The notes under the pieces: generated by a model
Databases searched by the model: none
Seen by the model: only the letters and a program-made list of their open reading frames with translations
Told to the model about the DNA's origin: nothing
Shown here: one piece after another, positions 1 to 6,153 of the stretch
Layout of the letters: each line of letters opens with the position of its first letter
Numbering within the stretch: position 1 is the first letter of the stretch
Made by a program: the position numbers and the translations under genes
DNA from: Thermoanaerobaculales bacterium
Lineage (GTDB): Bacteria > Acidobacteriota > Thermoanaerobaculia > Thermoanaerobaculales > Sulfomarinibacteraceae
Assembly (NCBI GenBank): GCA_025456385.1
Contig: JALOKS010000028.1
Span: 1 to 14,403 of the forward strand
Length of the DNA: 14,403 bases
Direction: 5' to 3'

Positions 1-966
1 CAGCGCCTCGATGTCGCGCATCGCGGGATCGAAGGCCTGGCCCTCGTGCAGGCGGTCGCCCCAGAACTGCGCCAGGTGGTCCTTCCAGAAGCTCTGCCAG
101 CGCGTCAGCACGAGCTTCTCGAGCTCGCGGTGGGCGGCGATCAGCACCTGCGCCGCCGCGGCCTCGAAGCCGATCCGGCCCTTGATGCCGAGCACCGTCT
201 CGCCGAGGTGGATGCCGCGGCCGATGCGGTAGGCCTGAAGGCGGCGGTCGAGTGCCTCCACCAGCCGCGGCCCGGCGAGCGCCTCGCCGTCGAGCGCGGT
301 CGGCAGGCCCTCGCGCCACTCGATCACGCACTCGGCGGGCGCCGGCACCGGCTCCGCGGGCTCCGGCCAGGCGTCGGCCGGAGGGCCCTGCCAGGGGTCG
401 TGGGTCCAGCCGCCGCCGAGTGTCGTCCCCCACAGGCCGGCGTTGACCGAGTAGCGGCCGGCCGCCGGCGGCGCCGGCACCCCCCACTCGCGCAGGCGCG
501 CCAGGGCCTGCTGCCGCTCCAGCCCGAGCTCGCGCACCGGCGCGATCACGCGCGTGCCGGGCAGCAGGACCGCGAAGGCGATGTCGAAGCGGACCTGGTC
601 GTTGCCGGCGCCGGTCGAGCCGTGGGCGACCGCGTCGGCGGCGAGCGCGCGCGCCACGCGCGCCACCTCGACCGCCTGCTGCGTGCGCTCGGCCGCCACC
701 GACACCGGGTAGACCGCGCCGCGCAGCACGTTGCCCCGCACCAGGGTGGCGACGAAGTTGTCCCACACCGCCTGCCGCGCGTCGACCTCGCGGTGCTCGC
801 CGGCGCCCGCCGCGGCCGCCTGCGCGGCGACCGCGTCGAGGGCGGCGCGCGACATGCCTCCGGTGTCGACGGTGACGGTCACGACCTCGGCGCCGCGCTC
901 GCGGCGCAGCCACGCCGCACAGAAGCTGGTGTCGAGGCCGCCGGAGAACGCGAGCACGACCTTCAT
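1..966 (-). CDS. argG: Argininosuccinate synthase, 3' end outside window
   Basis: Condenses citrulline and aspartate with ATP to argininosuccinate, the penultimate step of arginine synthesis, in the cytoplasm. The first 322 codons are in the window; the family is about 400 residues, so roughly the last 80 are missing at the left edge. Visible: the N-terminal PP-loop SGGLDTS at residues 8-14, HGSTGAGNDQVRFD at 115-128 (usual form HGSTGKGNDQVRFE), YSVNAGLWG at 172-180 (usual YSVDxNLWG), and IGRGIHLGETVLGIKGR at about 248-264. The last motif belongs to the ArgG branch I associate with Bacteroidetes/Acidobacteria-like bacteria. The start is the ATG complementary to 964-966, placed directly before the PP-loop strand and preceded on its own strand by a purine-rich GAGGTGGGGG ribosome site. 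A short GGCC-rich palindrome (about 982-996) lies in the 5' leader. It diverges from smc and has its own promoter with an ArgR-like operator. Family assignment is firm. Confidence 0.95.
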   Translation of the reverse strand, partial: MKVVLAFSGGLDTSFCAAWLRRERGAEVVTVTVDTGGMSRAALDAVAAQAAAAGAGEHREVDARQAVWDNFVATLVRGNVLRGAVYPVSVAAERTQQAVEVARVARALAADAVAHGSTGAGNDQVRFDIAFAVLLPGTRVIAPVRELGLERQQALARLREWGVPAPPAAGRYSVNAGLWGTTLGGGWTHDPWQGPPADAWPEPAEPVPAPAECVIEWREGLPTALDGEALAGPRLVEALDRRLQAYRIGRGIHLGETVLGIKGRIGFEAAAAQVLIAAHRELEKLVLTRWQSFWKDHLAQFWGDRLHEGQAFDPAMRDIEAL

Positions 967-999
967 GCTTCCCCCACCTCTCCGGCCCTGGGCCGGAAA

Positions 1000-1017
1000 A
1001 GTGGATAATCATTCATA
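1000..1017. promoter_or_regulatory. Candidate ARG box (ArgR operator) over argG -10
   Basis: The plus strand reads AGTGGATAATCATTCATA. Against the 18-bp ArgR consensus wnTGAATwwwwATTCAnw it matches nine of the ten half-site bases (TGGAT instead of TGAAT on the left, perfect ATTCA on the right). It covers the -10 box of the argG promoter, as expected for arginine-dependent repression. Further isolated ATTCA or TGAAT half-sites lie at 1019-1023, 1082-1086 and 1117-1121, as often seen where ArgR hexamers bind paired boxes. No argR gene is in the window. Confidence 0.55.
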
Positions 1018-1033
1018 AATTCATAATTGTCAA
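1005..1033 (-). promoter_or_regulatory. argG promoter, sigma70-like
   Basis: On the minus strand a perfect -35 TTGACA (1033-1028) is followed after exactly 17 bases by GATTAT (1010-1005), which matches the -10 consensus at four of six positions. Transcription would begin near 998, giving a leader of about 30 bases to the argG ATG at 966. The stretch is strikingly AT-rich for this genome. Box sequences and spacing are read directly; promoter activity is inferred. Confidence 0.7.
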
Positions 1034-1145
1034 CAGCGGCATTGGCCTGTCGCTGAAAAATGCCGGTAAATGTTTTCAAAAATTCATTTCGACGCGGACC
1101 CACCGGCAGGCCGGAGTGAATAATCTCTCCCCGCCTGGTCCGACC

Positions 1146-1174
1146 TTCCGCCGCCATCCGCGATCTGCTACCGT
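1146..1174 (+). promoter_or_regulatory. Possible smc promoter, short or no leader
   Basis: TTCCGC (1146-1151), 17 bases, then TACCGT (1169-1174), ending 9 bases before the smc ATG at 1184. No Shine-Dalgarno-like purine run lies before that ATG, so a leaderless or near-leaderless transcript is possible. The -35 match is poor and the call rests mainly on the TAnnnT box and the resemblance to the hisL and lipM upstream regions. Confidence 0.3.
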
Positions 1175-1183
1175 GCGCAGCCG

Positions 1184-4100
1184 ATGGCGCGCATCCGCCT
1201 GCACTCCCTGCGGCTCACCGGCTTCAAGTCGTTTCCGGATGAGGTCGAGCTCGGCTTTCCGGGCAAGGTGTCGGCGATCATCGGCCCCAACGGCTGCGGC
1301 AAGTCGAACCTGGTCGACGCCATCCTGTGGGTGCTCGGCGAGCAGAGCCCGACCCTGATGCGCCTCAAACAGATGGGCGACGTGGTCTTCAACGGCGCCG
1401 CCTCGCGCCCGGCCGCGGGCGCCGCCGAGGTCAGCCTCATGCTGCAGTCCGACGACGGCCACTGGCAGCACACCGGCGGCCGCCTCGAGATCAGCCGCCG
1501 GGTCTTCCGCTCCGGGCCCTCGGAGTACCGGCTCAACGGCCGCAGCGTGCGCCTCAAGGACGTCTTCAACGAGCTCGCCGAGGTCGGCCTCGGCACGCGC
1601 TCCTACTCGATCATCGAGCAGGGGCGCGTCGGGCAGGTGCTGTCGGCGCGCCCGATCGACCGCCGCATCCTGCTCGAGGAGGCGGCGGGCATCACCCGCT
1701 ACAAGGCCCGCAAGCACGAGGCCGAGCTCAAGCTCGAGCACACCCGCCAGAACCTGCTGCGGCTCGAGGACGTGATCGGCGAGGTCGAGCGCAGCCTGCG
1801 GCAGATCAAGCGCCAGGCGCGGCAGGCGGAGCAGCACCAGCGCCTCGAGGCCGAGCTCAAGGACAGCCTGCGCCGCCTGCACACCCTCGAGGCGCACGCC
1901 CTCGACCAGCGCCGCCGCGACACCGTCCGCCGGCGCGCCCAGGCCCAGAACGAGGTCGCCGCGGCGGCGGCGGCGCTCGCCGGCTCGGAGGCCGACCTCG
2001 GGCAGTCCCGGCAGGCGCTCGACGGCGGGCGCCAGGAGACCGCGGCCGCCCGCGACGAGGTCGCCGCCCTGCTCGGCTCGCGGGAGCGCCTCGAAGCCTT
2101 CCTCGAGCGCTCGGCCGACCTCCTCGACAGCCTCCGCGCGAGCCTCGACCGCACCCGGGGCGAGAGCGCCGCGGTCGCCGCCAGCCGCCGCGAGGTCGAC
2201 GAGACCGTCACCGCCGCCCGGCAGCGCTGCGGCGACCTCGAGTCGGTGCTCGAGGCGGCACGGGCCGCGGTGGCGGAGGCCGAGCGCGCCCACGGCGCCG
2301 CCGCCGCCCGCCGCGACGAGGCCGAGCGGGTGAGCGCCCAGCAGCGTCAGGACCTCCTGCGCACGATCTCCGGTCTGACCGACGGCCGCAACCGGCTCTC
2401 CGAGCTCGAGCGCGGCCGCGACCGCCTGGAGTACGCGCTCGAGCAGCTCGCCCACGAGGGCGCCCGCCTGAGCGCCCGCCGCGGCGAGCTCGAGTCGGGC
2501 CTCGGCGAGGCCGCGGTGCGCAGCCGCGCCGCCTCGCAGGCGGCCGACGAGCTGGCCGCCCGCAGGCGGGAGCTCGCCGAGGAGCGCACCCGGCTGCGCG
2601 AGGAGGCCAACCTCGCCAAGCACGAGAGCGAGGCCCTCGGCCACACCCTGTGGGAGTACCGCCACCGCCTGCAGGGGGTCGAGCGCGAGCTCGCCCGCCA
2701 CGCCGCCTCCGGCGAGCAGCTCGCCGCCCTCCTGCCGCCGGGAGCCGTCGTCGGCCAGCTCGGCGACTACCTGCACCCGCCGGCCGAGCTGACGCCGCTG
2801 CTCGACCGCGCCTGGCGGGAGTGGATCGAGCTGCCGGTGGTCGCGGCGCGCGGCCTGAGTCCGGAGCAGCTCGCGGCGATCGCCGAGCTCGAGGGGCGGA
2901 TGCGCCTGATCGCCGCCGGCGAGCCGCCGGCGCCGCGGGAGGCCGAGGTTCCGCCCGGCGCCTCCGACCTCCTCGAGGTTGCCGGGGTCGCGGCCGAGCA
3001 CCGCGGCTGGATCGGCCGCGCCCTGCCGCCGACCTTCGCCTGCGACGACCCCGAGTTCGCCGAGCGCATCGCCGACCGCCGGCCCGAGGCGGTGGTGGTC
3101 CGCGGCGACGGGCTCATCCACCGCGGCCGCGTGCTCGAGCCCGCCACCAGCGGTGACCGCCACCCCGGGGTTCTCGAGCTGCGCAGCCAGCGCGCGGAGC
3201 TCGCGGCGCGGATCGCGGAGACCGCCGGCCGCACCGACTCCGCCTCGGGCCGTCACCGCGAGGTCGCCGCCCTGCTCGAGGACCGCAGCGGCGAGCTCGC
3301 CGCCCTCGACGCACGGCTCGTCGAAGCCGAGCAGGCGCGGGCGCGGGCGGCGGCGGCCGAGGAGTCGCTGGCGCAGGAGCTCGGCCGGGTCGAGCGCGAG
3401 CTCGACGCCCTGGTCGCCGAGGAGGCCCGCAGCCGCCAGCAGGCGCGGGAGCTCGCCGAGCGCCACACCCGGCTGGTCGCCGAGGTCGCCACCCTCGAGG
3501 CGCGCGGCCACGAGCTCGAGCAGGCGGTGGAGAGCGCGGCCGTCCGCCTCGCCGAGCGCCGCGAGGAGAGCGCCGACGCGCTGCGCGGGCTCGACCGCCG
3601 GCGGGCCGAGCAGAGCCTCGCCGAGGAGCGGGCGGCCGGCGCCGCCGCCGAGGTCGCCCGCCTCGAGGCCGAGGCGGCGGCGCTCGACCAGCGCAGCGCC
3701 GAGCTCGGCGCCGAGGCGCAGCGCCTCGCCGAGGAGCTCAAGGCGACCGAGGACGAGGTGGTGCGCTCGCGCACCCGCCTCGTCGAGGAGCAGGGTCTGC
3801 TGACCGCGGCGCGGGAGCGCGAGCGGCGCCTGGCCGAGCAGGTCGAGGCCTCCGTCGGCCGGGTCGAGGCGCTCGAGCGCGAGGTCCGCGAGCGGCGCGA
3901 GCTGCACGACGCCGAGCGCGAGGCGCTGCACGCGATCGAGGTCGAGCAGACGCGCATGGAGGCGGAGTGGGAGCGGCTGCGCGAGCACGCCGCCGCCGAG
4001 CTCGGCATCGCCGTCGAGGCCCTGCTCGAGGCCGAGCCCGCGCCCGGCGACGAGGCCGAGGCGCTGCGCGCCGCCGTCGACGGCGCCCGCGCCCGGATCG

Positions 4101-4702
4101 AGCGCCTCGGGCCGGTCAACCTCCTCGCGCTCAAGGAGCTCGGCGAGCTCGAGGAGCGCTCGACCTTCCTCGGCAGCCAGCGCCGGGACCTCGTCGAGGC
4201 CCTGCGCGCCCTCGACACCACCATCCGCGAGATCGACGCCACCTGCACCGAGCGCTTCGTCGAGACCTTCGAGCAGGTCAACGCGGTCTTCGCCGAGACC
4301 TTCTCGAACCTCTTCGGCGGCGGCAGCGCCCGCCTCGACCTGGTCGACGAGGAGGACCCCCTCGAGTCGGGCATCGACATCACCGCGCAGCCGCCGGGCA
4401 AGAAGAATCAGTCGGTGCAGCTGCTGTCGGGCGGCGAGAAGGCGCTCACCGCGCTGTCGCTGCTGATCGCCCTCTTCCGCATCCGGCCGGCGCCGTTCTG
4501 CATCCTCGACGAGGTCGACGCGCCGCTCGACGACGCCAACGTCGAGCGCCTCGCCGAGCTCGTGCGGGCGATGACCGAGCACACCCAGTTCGTGCTGGTC
4601 ACCCACAACCGCCGCACCATGGCGCGGGCGGAGCTGCTGTACGGCGTCACCATGGAGGAGGCCGGGGTGTCGAAGGTGGTGTCGGTGCGGATGGAGGAGT
4701 AG
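1184..4702 (+). CDS. smc: Chromosome segregation ATPase SMC
   Basis: Core subunit of the bacterial condensin; forms a V-shaped homodimer that, with ScpA and ScpB (not in this window), compacts and separates replicated chromosomes. The 1172 residues fit the family's usual 1150-1200. It begins with the typical SMC N-terminal strand (LRLTGFKSF, residues 9-17). Walker A GPNGCGKS is at 34-41, the signature LSGGEK at 1081-1086, and Walker B ILDEVDAPLDD has its acidic pair at D1109/E1110. Two long Ala/Glu/Arg coiled-coil arms (about 170-515 and 665-1000) flank a hinge at about 520-658, which is less conserved than usual (see findings). The ATG at 1184 is chosen because it directly precedes the conserved first strand; there is no clear ribosome site. 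It diverges from argG and is followed by a repeat-filled spacer, so it is probably monocistronic. Confidence 0.96.
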   Translation: MARIRLHSLRLTGFKSFPDEVELGFPGKVSAIIGPNGCGKSNLVDAILWVLGEQSPTLMRLKQMGDVVFNGAASRPAAGAAEVSLMLQSDDGHWQHTGGRLEISRRVFRSGPSEYRLNGRSVRLKDVFNELAEVGLGTRSYSIIEQGRVGQVLSARPIDRRILLEEAAGITRYKARKHEAELKLEHTRQNLLRLEDVIGEVERSLRQIKRQARQAEQHQRLEAELKDSLRRLHTLEAHALDQRRRDTVRRRAQAQNEVAAAAAALAGSEADLGQSRQALDGGRQETAAARDEVAALLGSRERLEAFLERSADLLDSLRASLDRTRGESAAVAASRREVDETVTAARQRCGDLESVLEAARAAVAEAERAHGAAAARRDEAERVSAQQRQDLLRTISGLTDGRNRLSELERGRDRLEYALEQLAHEGARLSARRGELESGLGEAAVRSRAASQAADELAARRRELAEERTRLREEANLAKHESEALGHTLWEYRHRLQGVERELARHAASGEQLAALLPPGAVVGQLGDYLHPPAELTPLLDRAWREWIELPVVAARGLSPEQLAAIAELEGRMRLIAAGEPPAPREAEVPPGASDLLEVAGVAAEHRGWIGRALPPTFACDDPEFAERIADRRPEAVVVRGDGLIHRGRVLEPATSGDRHPGVLELRSQRAELAARIAETAGRTDSASGRHREVAALLEDRSGELAALDARLVEAEQARARAAAAEESLAQELGRVERELDALVAEEARSRQQARELAERHTRLVAEVATLEARGHELEQAVESAAVRLAERREESADALRGLDRRRAEQSLAEERAAGAAAEVARLEAEAAALDQRSAELGAEAQRLAEELKATEDEVVRSRTRLVEEQGLLTAARERERRLAEQVEASVGRVEALEREVRERRELHDAEREALHAIEVEQTRMEAEWERLREHAAAELGIAVEALLEAEPAPGDEAEALRAAVDGARARIERLGPVNLLALKELGELEERSTFLGSQRRDLVEALRALDTTIREIDATCTERFVETFEQVNAVFAETFSNLFGGGSARLDLVDEEDPLESGIDITAQPPGKKNQSVQLLSGGEKALTALSLLIALFRIRPAPFCILDEVDAPLDDANVERLAELVRAMTEHTQFVLVTHNRRTMARAELLYGVTMEEAGVSKVVSVRMEE

Positions 4703-4706
4703 CGCG

Positions 4707-4777
4707 GGAATTCGGAATGAGGAATTCGGAATTCGGATTGGCCGCGCGCCCACCCGTTTCGAATTTCGAATTTTCCA
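4707..4777. repeat. 7-bp periodic GGAATTC repeat with imperfect inverted arm
   Basis: Starting 4 bases after the smc stop codon are five consecutive 7-mers: GGAATTC, GGAATGA, GGAATTC, GGAATTC, GGATTGG (4707-4741). After a 15-base GC-rich spacer come TTTCGAA, TTTCGAA, TTTTCCA (4757-4777). The reverse complement of this second block (GGAAAA followed by TTCGAAA units) is a diverged version of the first, so the whole can fold as an imperfect AT-rich hairpin. Base composition is completely unlike the flanking genes. It may act as the 3' end or terminator of smc, but there is no clean GC stem plus T-run. From memory, similar GAATTCGGAATTC runs occur between genes in many environmental bacterial genomes; I cannot verify that here. 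Confidence 0.65.
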
Positions 4778-4787
4778 CCCGCCACCC

Positions 4788-4904
4788 GAACCACAGAGGC
4801 ACAGAGAGAGATCATGACCTCGCACCAAGATGATCTCCGGATGGTCCTGCGATGGGTTGGAGAACTCTCTGTGCGTCTCTGTGCCCTCTGTGCCTCTGTG
4901 GTTC
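4788..4904. repeat. CACAGAG inverted repeat element
   Basis: A perfect 19-bp inverted repeat: GAACCACAGAGGCACAGAG at 4788-4806 and its reverse complement at 4886-4904, 79 bases apart. Inside, the right arm continues with further CTCTGTG copies (four between about 4866 and 4900) and the left arm with AGAGAG, so the stem can extend imperfectly. The central part (about 4811-4860) is unrelated unique sequence. No credible protein is encoded; frames through it give the His-Arg-Gly-Thr-Glu-Gly-Thr type string I recall from many spurious database proteins, which suggests a widespread unnamed intergenic element. The long hairpin could be an RNA structure, a terminator or a non-autonomous mobile element; the sequence does not decide. 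Confidence 0.75.
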
Positions 4905-5079
4905 AGACGTCCCGTCCAATCGATTGGCATGAGAGACCCGGCCTGGCAATGCCGCCGACGCGTTGCCTTCCCCCTGCCCCGGTCGCTGCTCCGGTCGCTG
5001 TCATCTGTCCCGGCCGCTGCGCGCTGCCCCTGACCGTCCCTGGGCGCACCCTTCCGCGCACTGCGCGGGAATCAAAACC
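4905..5079. other. Gene-free spacer before the his promoter
   Basis: No supported gene. It contains a 12-bp palindrome CCAATCGATTGG (4916-4927) and a 6-bp stem with a 3-base loop, CCGCGC-ACT-GCGCGG (5054-5068), about 12 bases upstream of the his -35 box. The latter has no T-run, so it is not a convincing terminator; whether it is a protein site is unknown. The rest is pyrimidine-rich sequence without a recognisable motif. Confidence 0.5.
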
Positions 5080-5109
5080 TTGACATCCCGATTTGGCCTC
5101 GGGTAGCCT
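5080..5109 (+). promoter_or_regulatory. his operon promoter, sigma70-like
   Basis: Perfect -35 TTGACA (5080-5085), 18-base spacer, -10 TAGCCT (5104-5109). Expected transcription start is about 5116, which coincides with the GTG start codon of the leader peptide, so the leader transcript may begin at its own start codon. The boxes are seen directly; the start site is inferred. Confidence 0.7.
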
Positions 5110-5115
5110 GCGACG

Positions 5116-5187
5116 GTGCGTTGCCTGAGCGTCTGCCGCCACCACCATCACGGCCACATCCCCCGCCGGGGACCGGTGATGGTGTAG
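5116..5187 (+). CDS. hisL: his operon leader peptide
   Basis: A 23-codon frame from GTG (5116) to TAG (5185-5187) that carries the run RHHHHGH: His codons at 5140-5151 (four in a row: CAC CAC CAT CAC) and 5155-5157. It lies between the his promoter and an intrinsic terminator, 79 bases before hisG. Such a His-rich leader is the sensing element of classical his attenuation: low His-tRNA stalls the ribosome at these codons and changes RNA folding downstream. There is no Shine-Dalgarno sequence, and the -10 box ends only 6 bases before the GTG, suggesting leaderless translation. The stop codon lies just past RNA segment 2 (5168-5184), so a ribosome that does not stall would cover that segment, as the mechanism needs. 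Too short for ordinary gene callers. Confidence 0.85.
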   Translation: MRCLSVCRHHHHGHIPRRGPVMV

Positions 5188-5237
5188 GCACAACCGACCG
5201 ACACCACGAACGCCGGCCCCGCCGGCGTTTTTCTTTT
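5143..5237 (+). promoter_or_regulatory. his transcription attenuator
   Basis: Three competing pairings can be read. 1:2, CACCATCAC (5143-5151, within the His codons) with GTGATGGTG (5176-5184), a perfect 9-bp helix. 2:3 antiterminator, GGGG (5168-5171) plus CCGG (5173-5176) with CCGGCCCC (5213-5220), 8 pairs around one bulged A. 3:4 terminator, 5209-5217 with 5221-5229. Because 2:3 uses the left arm and loop of the terminator, it excludes termination. A ribosome stalled on the His codons blocks segment 1, frees segment 2 and allows readthrough into hisG; rapid translation to the stop codon covers segment 2 and allows termination. The layout matches known enterobacterial his attenuators in logic; folding energies were not calculated. 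Confidence 0.8.
5209..5237 (+). terminator. Intrinsic terminator of the his attenuator
   Basis: Nine-bp stem AACGCCGGC (5209-5217) / GCCGGCGTT (5221-5229), 3-base CCC loop, then TTTTTCTTTT (5228-5237). A textbook rho-independent terminator lying upstream of hisG rather than downstream of a gene, as expected for an attenuator. Confidence 0.9.
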
Positions 5238-5266
5238 CCGGCCGGACCGCTGAGCGAGGAGACCCG

Positions 5267-6142
5267 ATGACGCGACCGAACGACGAATCGACGCTGCGCC
5301 TGGCGATCCCCAAGGGCCGGATGGAGCAGGGCGTGACGCGACTGCTCGCCGACGCTGGCATCCACCTCACGCAGACGGTGCGCAGCTACCGCCCGCACAT
5401 CAGCATCCCCAACTGCGAGGTCAAGATCCTCAAGCCCCAGAGCATCGTCGAGATGCTGCACGCGGGCTCCCGCGACCTCGGCTTCGCCGGCGCCGACTGG
5501 GTGGCCGAGCTCGACGGCTCATTGGTCGAGCTGCTCGACACCGGCCTCGACCCGGTGCGGGTGGTGGCCGCGGCGCCGGCCGCCCTGCTCGTCGACGGCC
5601 GGCTCCCCGGGCGGCCGCTGGTCGTGGCCTCGGAGTACGAGCACCTCAGCCGGCGCTGGATCGCCGGCCGCTGCCCGCAGGCGGTCTTCGTGCGCTCCTA
5701 CGGCGCCACCGAGGTCTTCCCGCCCGAGGACGCGGACCTCATCATCGACAACACCGCCACCGGCTCGACGCTGGCGGCCAACAGCCTGCAGATCGTCGAC
5801 GAGCTGATGCGCTCCTCGACCCGCCTCTACGCCAACCCGCGGGCCCTCGAGCAGCCGGCGCGCCGCCGCGCCATCGACGACCTCGTGCTGCTGGTGCGCT
5901 CGGTGCTCGAGGCCCGGCTGCGGGTGATGGTGGAGGTCAACGTCGCCCCCGAGCGCCTCGACGCGGTGCTCGCGGTGCTCCCCTGCATGCGGCAGCCGAC
6001 GGTGTCGCAGCTCGCGGGCGGCGCCGGCTTCGCGGTCAAGGCGGCGGTGCCGCGCGCCGACCTGCCGGCCGTCATCCCGCGGCTCAAGGCCCAGGGCGGC
6101 GAGGATGTGGTGGTCACCCGCCTCGCCCAGATCGTGCCGTGA
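5267..6142 (+). CDS. hisG: ATP phosphoribosyltransferase, long form
   Basis: First and committed step of histidine synthesis: couples ATP to PRPP to give phosphoribosyl-ATP. 291 residues is the long (HisGL) form. The catalytic part begins LRLAIPKGRM and includes the PRPP-binding strand with DLIIDNTATGSTLAAN. From about residue 219 (RVMVEVNV) to the end there is a typical HisG_C regulatory domain ending in the QIVP motif, normally the site of histidine feedback inhibition. A long form needs no HisZ partner, and none is seen. The ATG at 5267 is preceded by GAGGAG (5256-5261) with 5-base spacing. It is the first structural gene of the operon, directly downstream of the attenuator, and is followed after 11 bases by hisC. 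Confidence 0.96.
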   Translation: MTRPNDESTLRLAIPKGRMEQGVTRLLADAGIHLTQTVRSYRPHISIPNCEVKILKPQSIVEMLHAGSRDLGFAGADWVAELDGSLVELLDTGLDPVRVVAAAPAALLVDGRLPGRPLVVASEYEHLSRRWIAGRCPQAVFVRSYGATEVFPPEDADLIIDNTATGSTLAANSLQIVDELMRSSTRLYANPRALEQPARRRAIDDLVLLVRSVLEARLRVMVEVNVAPERLDAVLAVLPCMRQPTVSQLAGGAGFAVKAAVPRADLPAVIPRLKAQGGEDVVVTRLAQIVP

Positions 6143-6153
6143 GGGGGCGCGGG

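Noticed and set aside
46..1008. 320-codon plus-strand frame
   Set aside because: Antisense to argG, whose active-site motifs are all present on the minus strand.
4916..4927. CCAATCGATTGG palindrome as operator
   Set aside because: Single 12-bp palindrome, about 150 bases from the his -35 box, matching no regulator site I know; kept only as a note.
1076..4930. 1284-codon open frame on the minus strand opposite smc
   Set aside because: Low-complexity Leu/Gly/Arg/Ala composition without domains, exactly antisense to a canonical smc; an artefact of strong GC bias at third positions. Its N-terminal part only reads through the repeat elements.
5054..5068. CCGCGC-ACT-GCGCGG stem as terminator
   Set aside because: Short stem and no T-run; chance palindromes of this size are common at this GC content.
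4814..5083. 89-codon frame and overlapping short frames between smc and the his promoter
   Set aside because: They run through the CACAGAG repeat and pyrimidine-rich spacer; no ribosome site, motif or codon bias.
6139..6153. GTG start for hisC overlapping the hisG stop
   Set aside because: The ATG at 6154 has a GAGGGGG ribosome site at good spacing; the extra residues MRGRG have no family counterpart.
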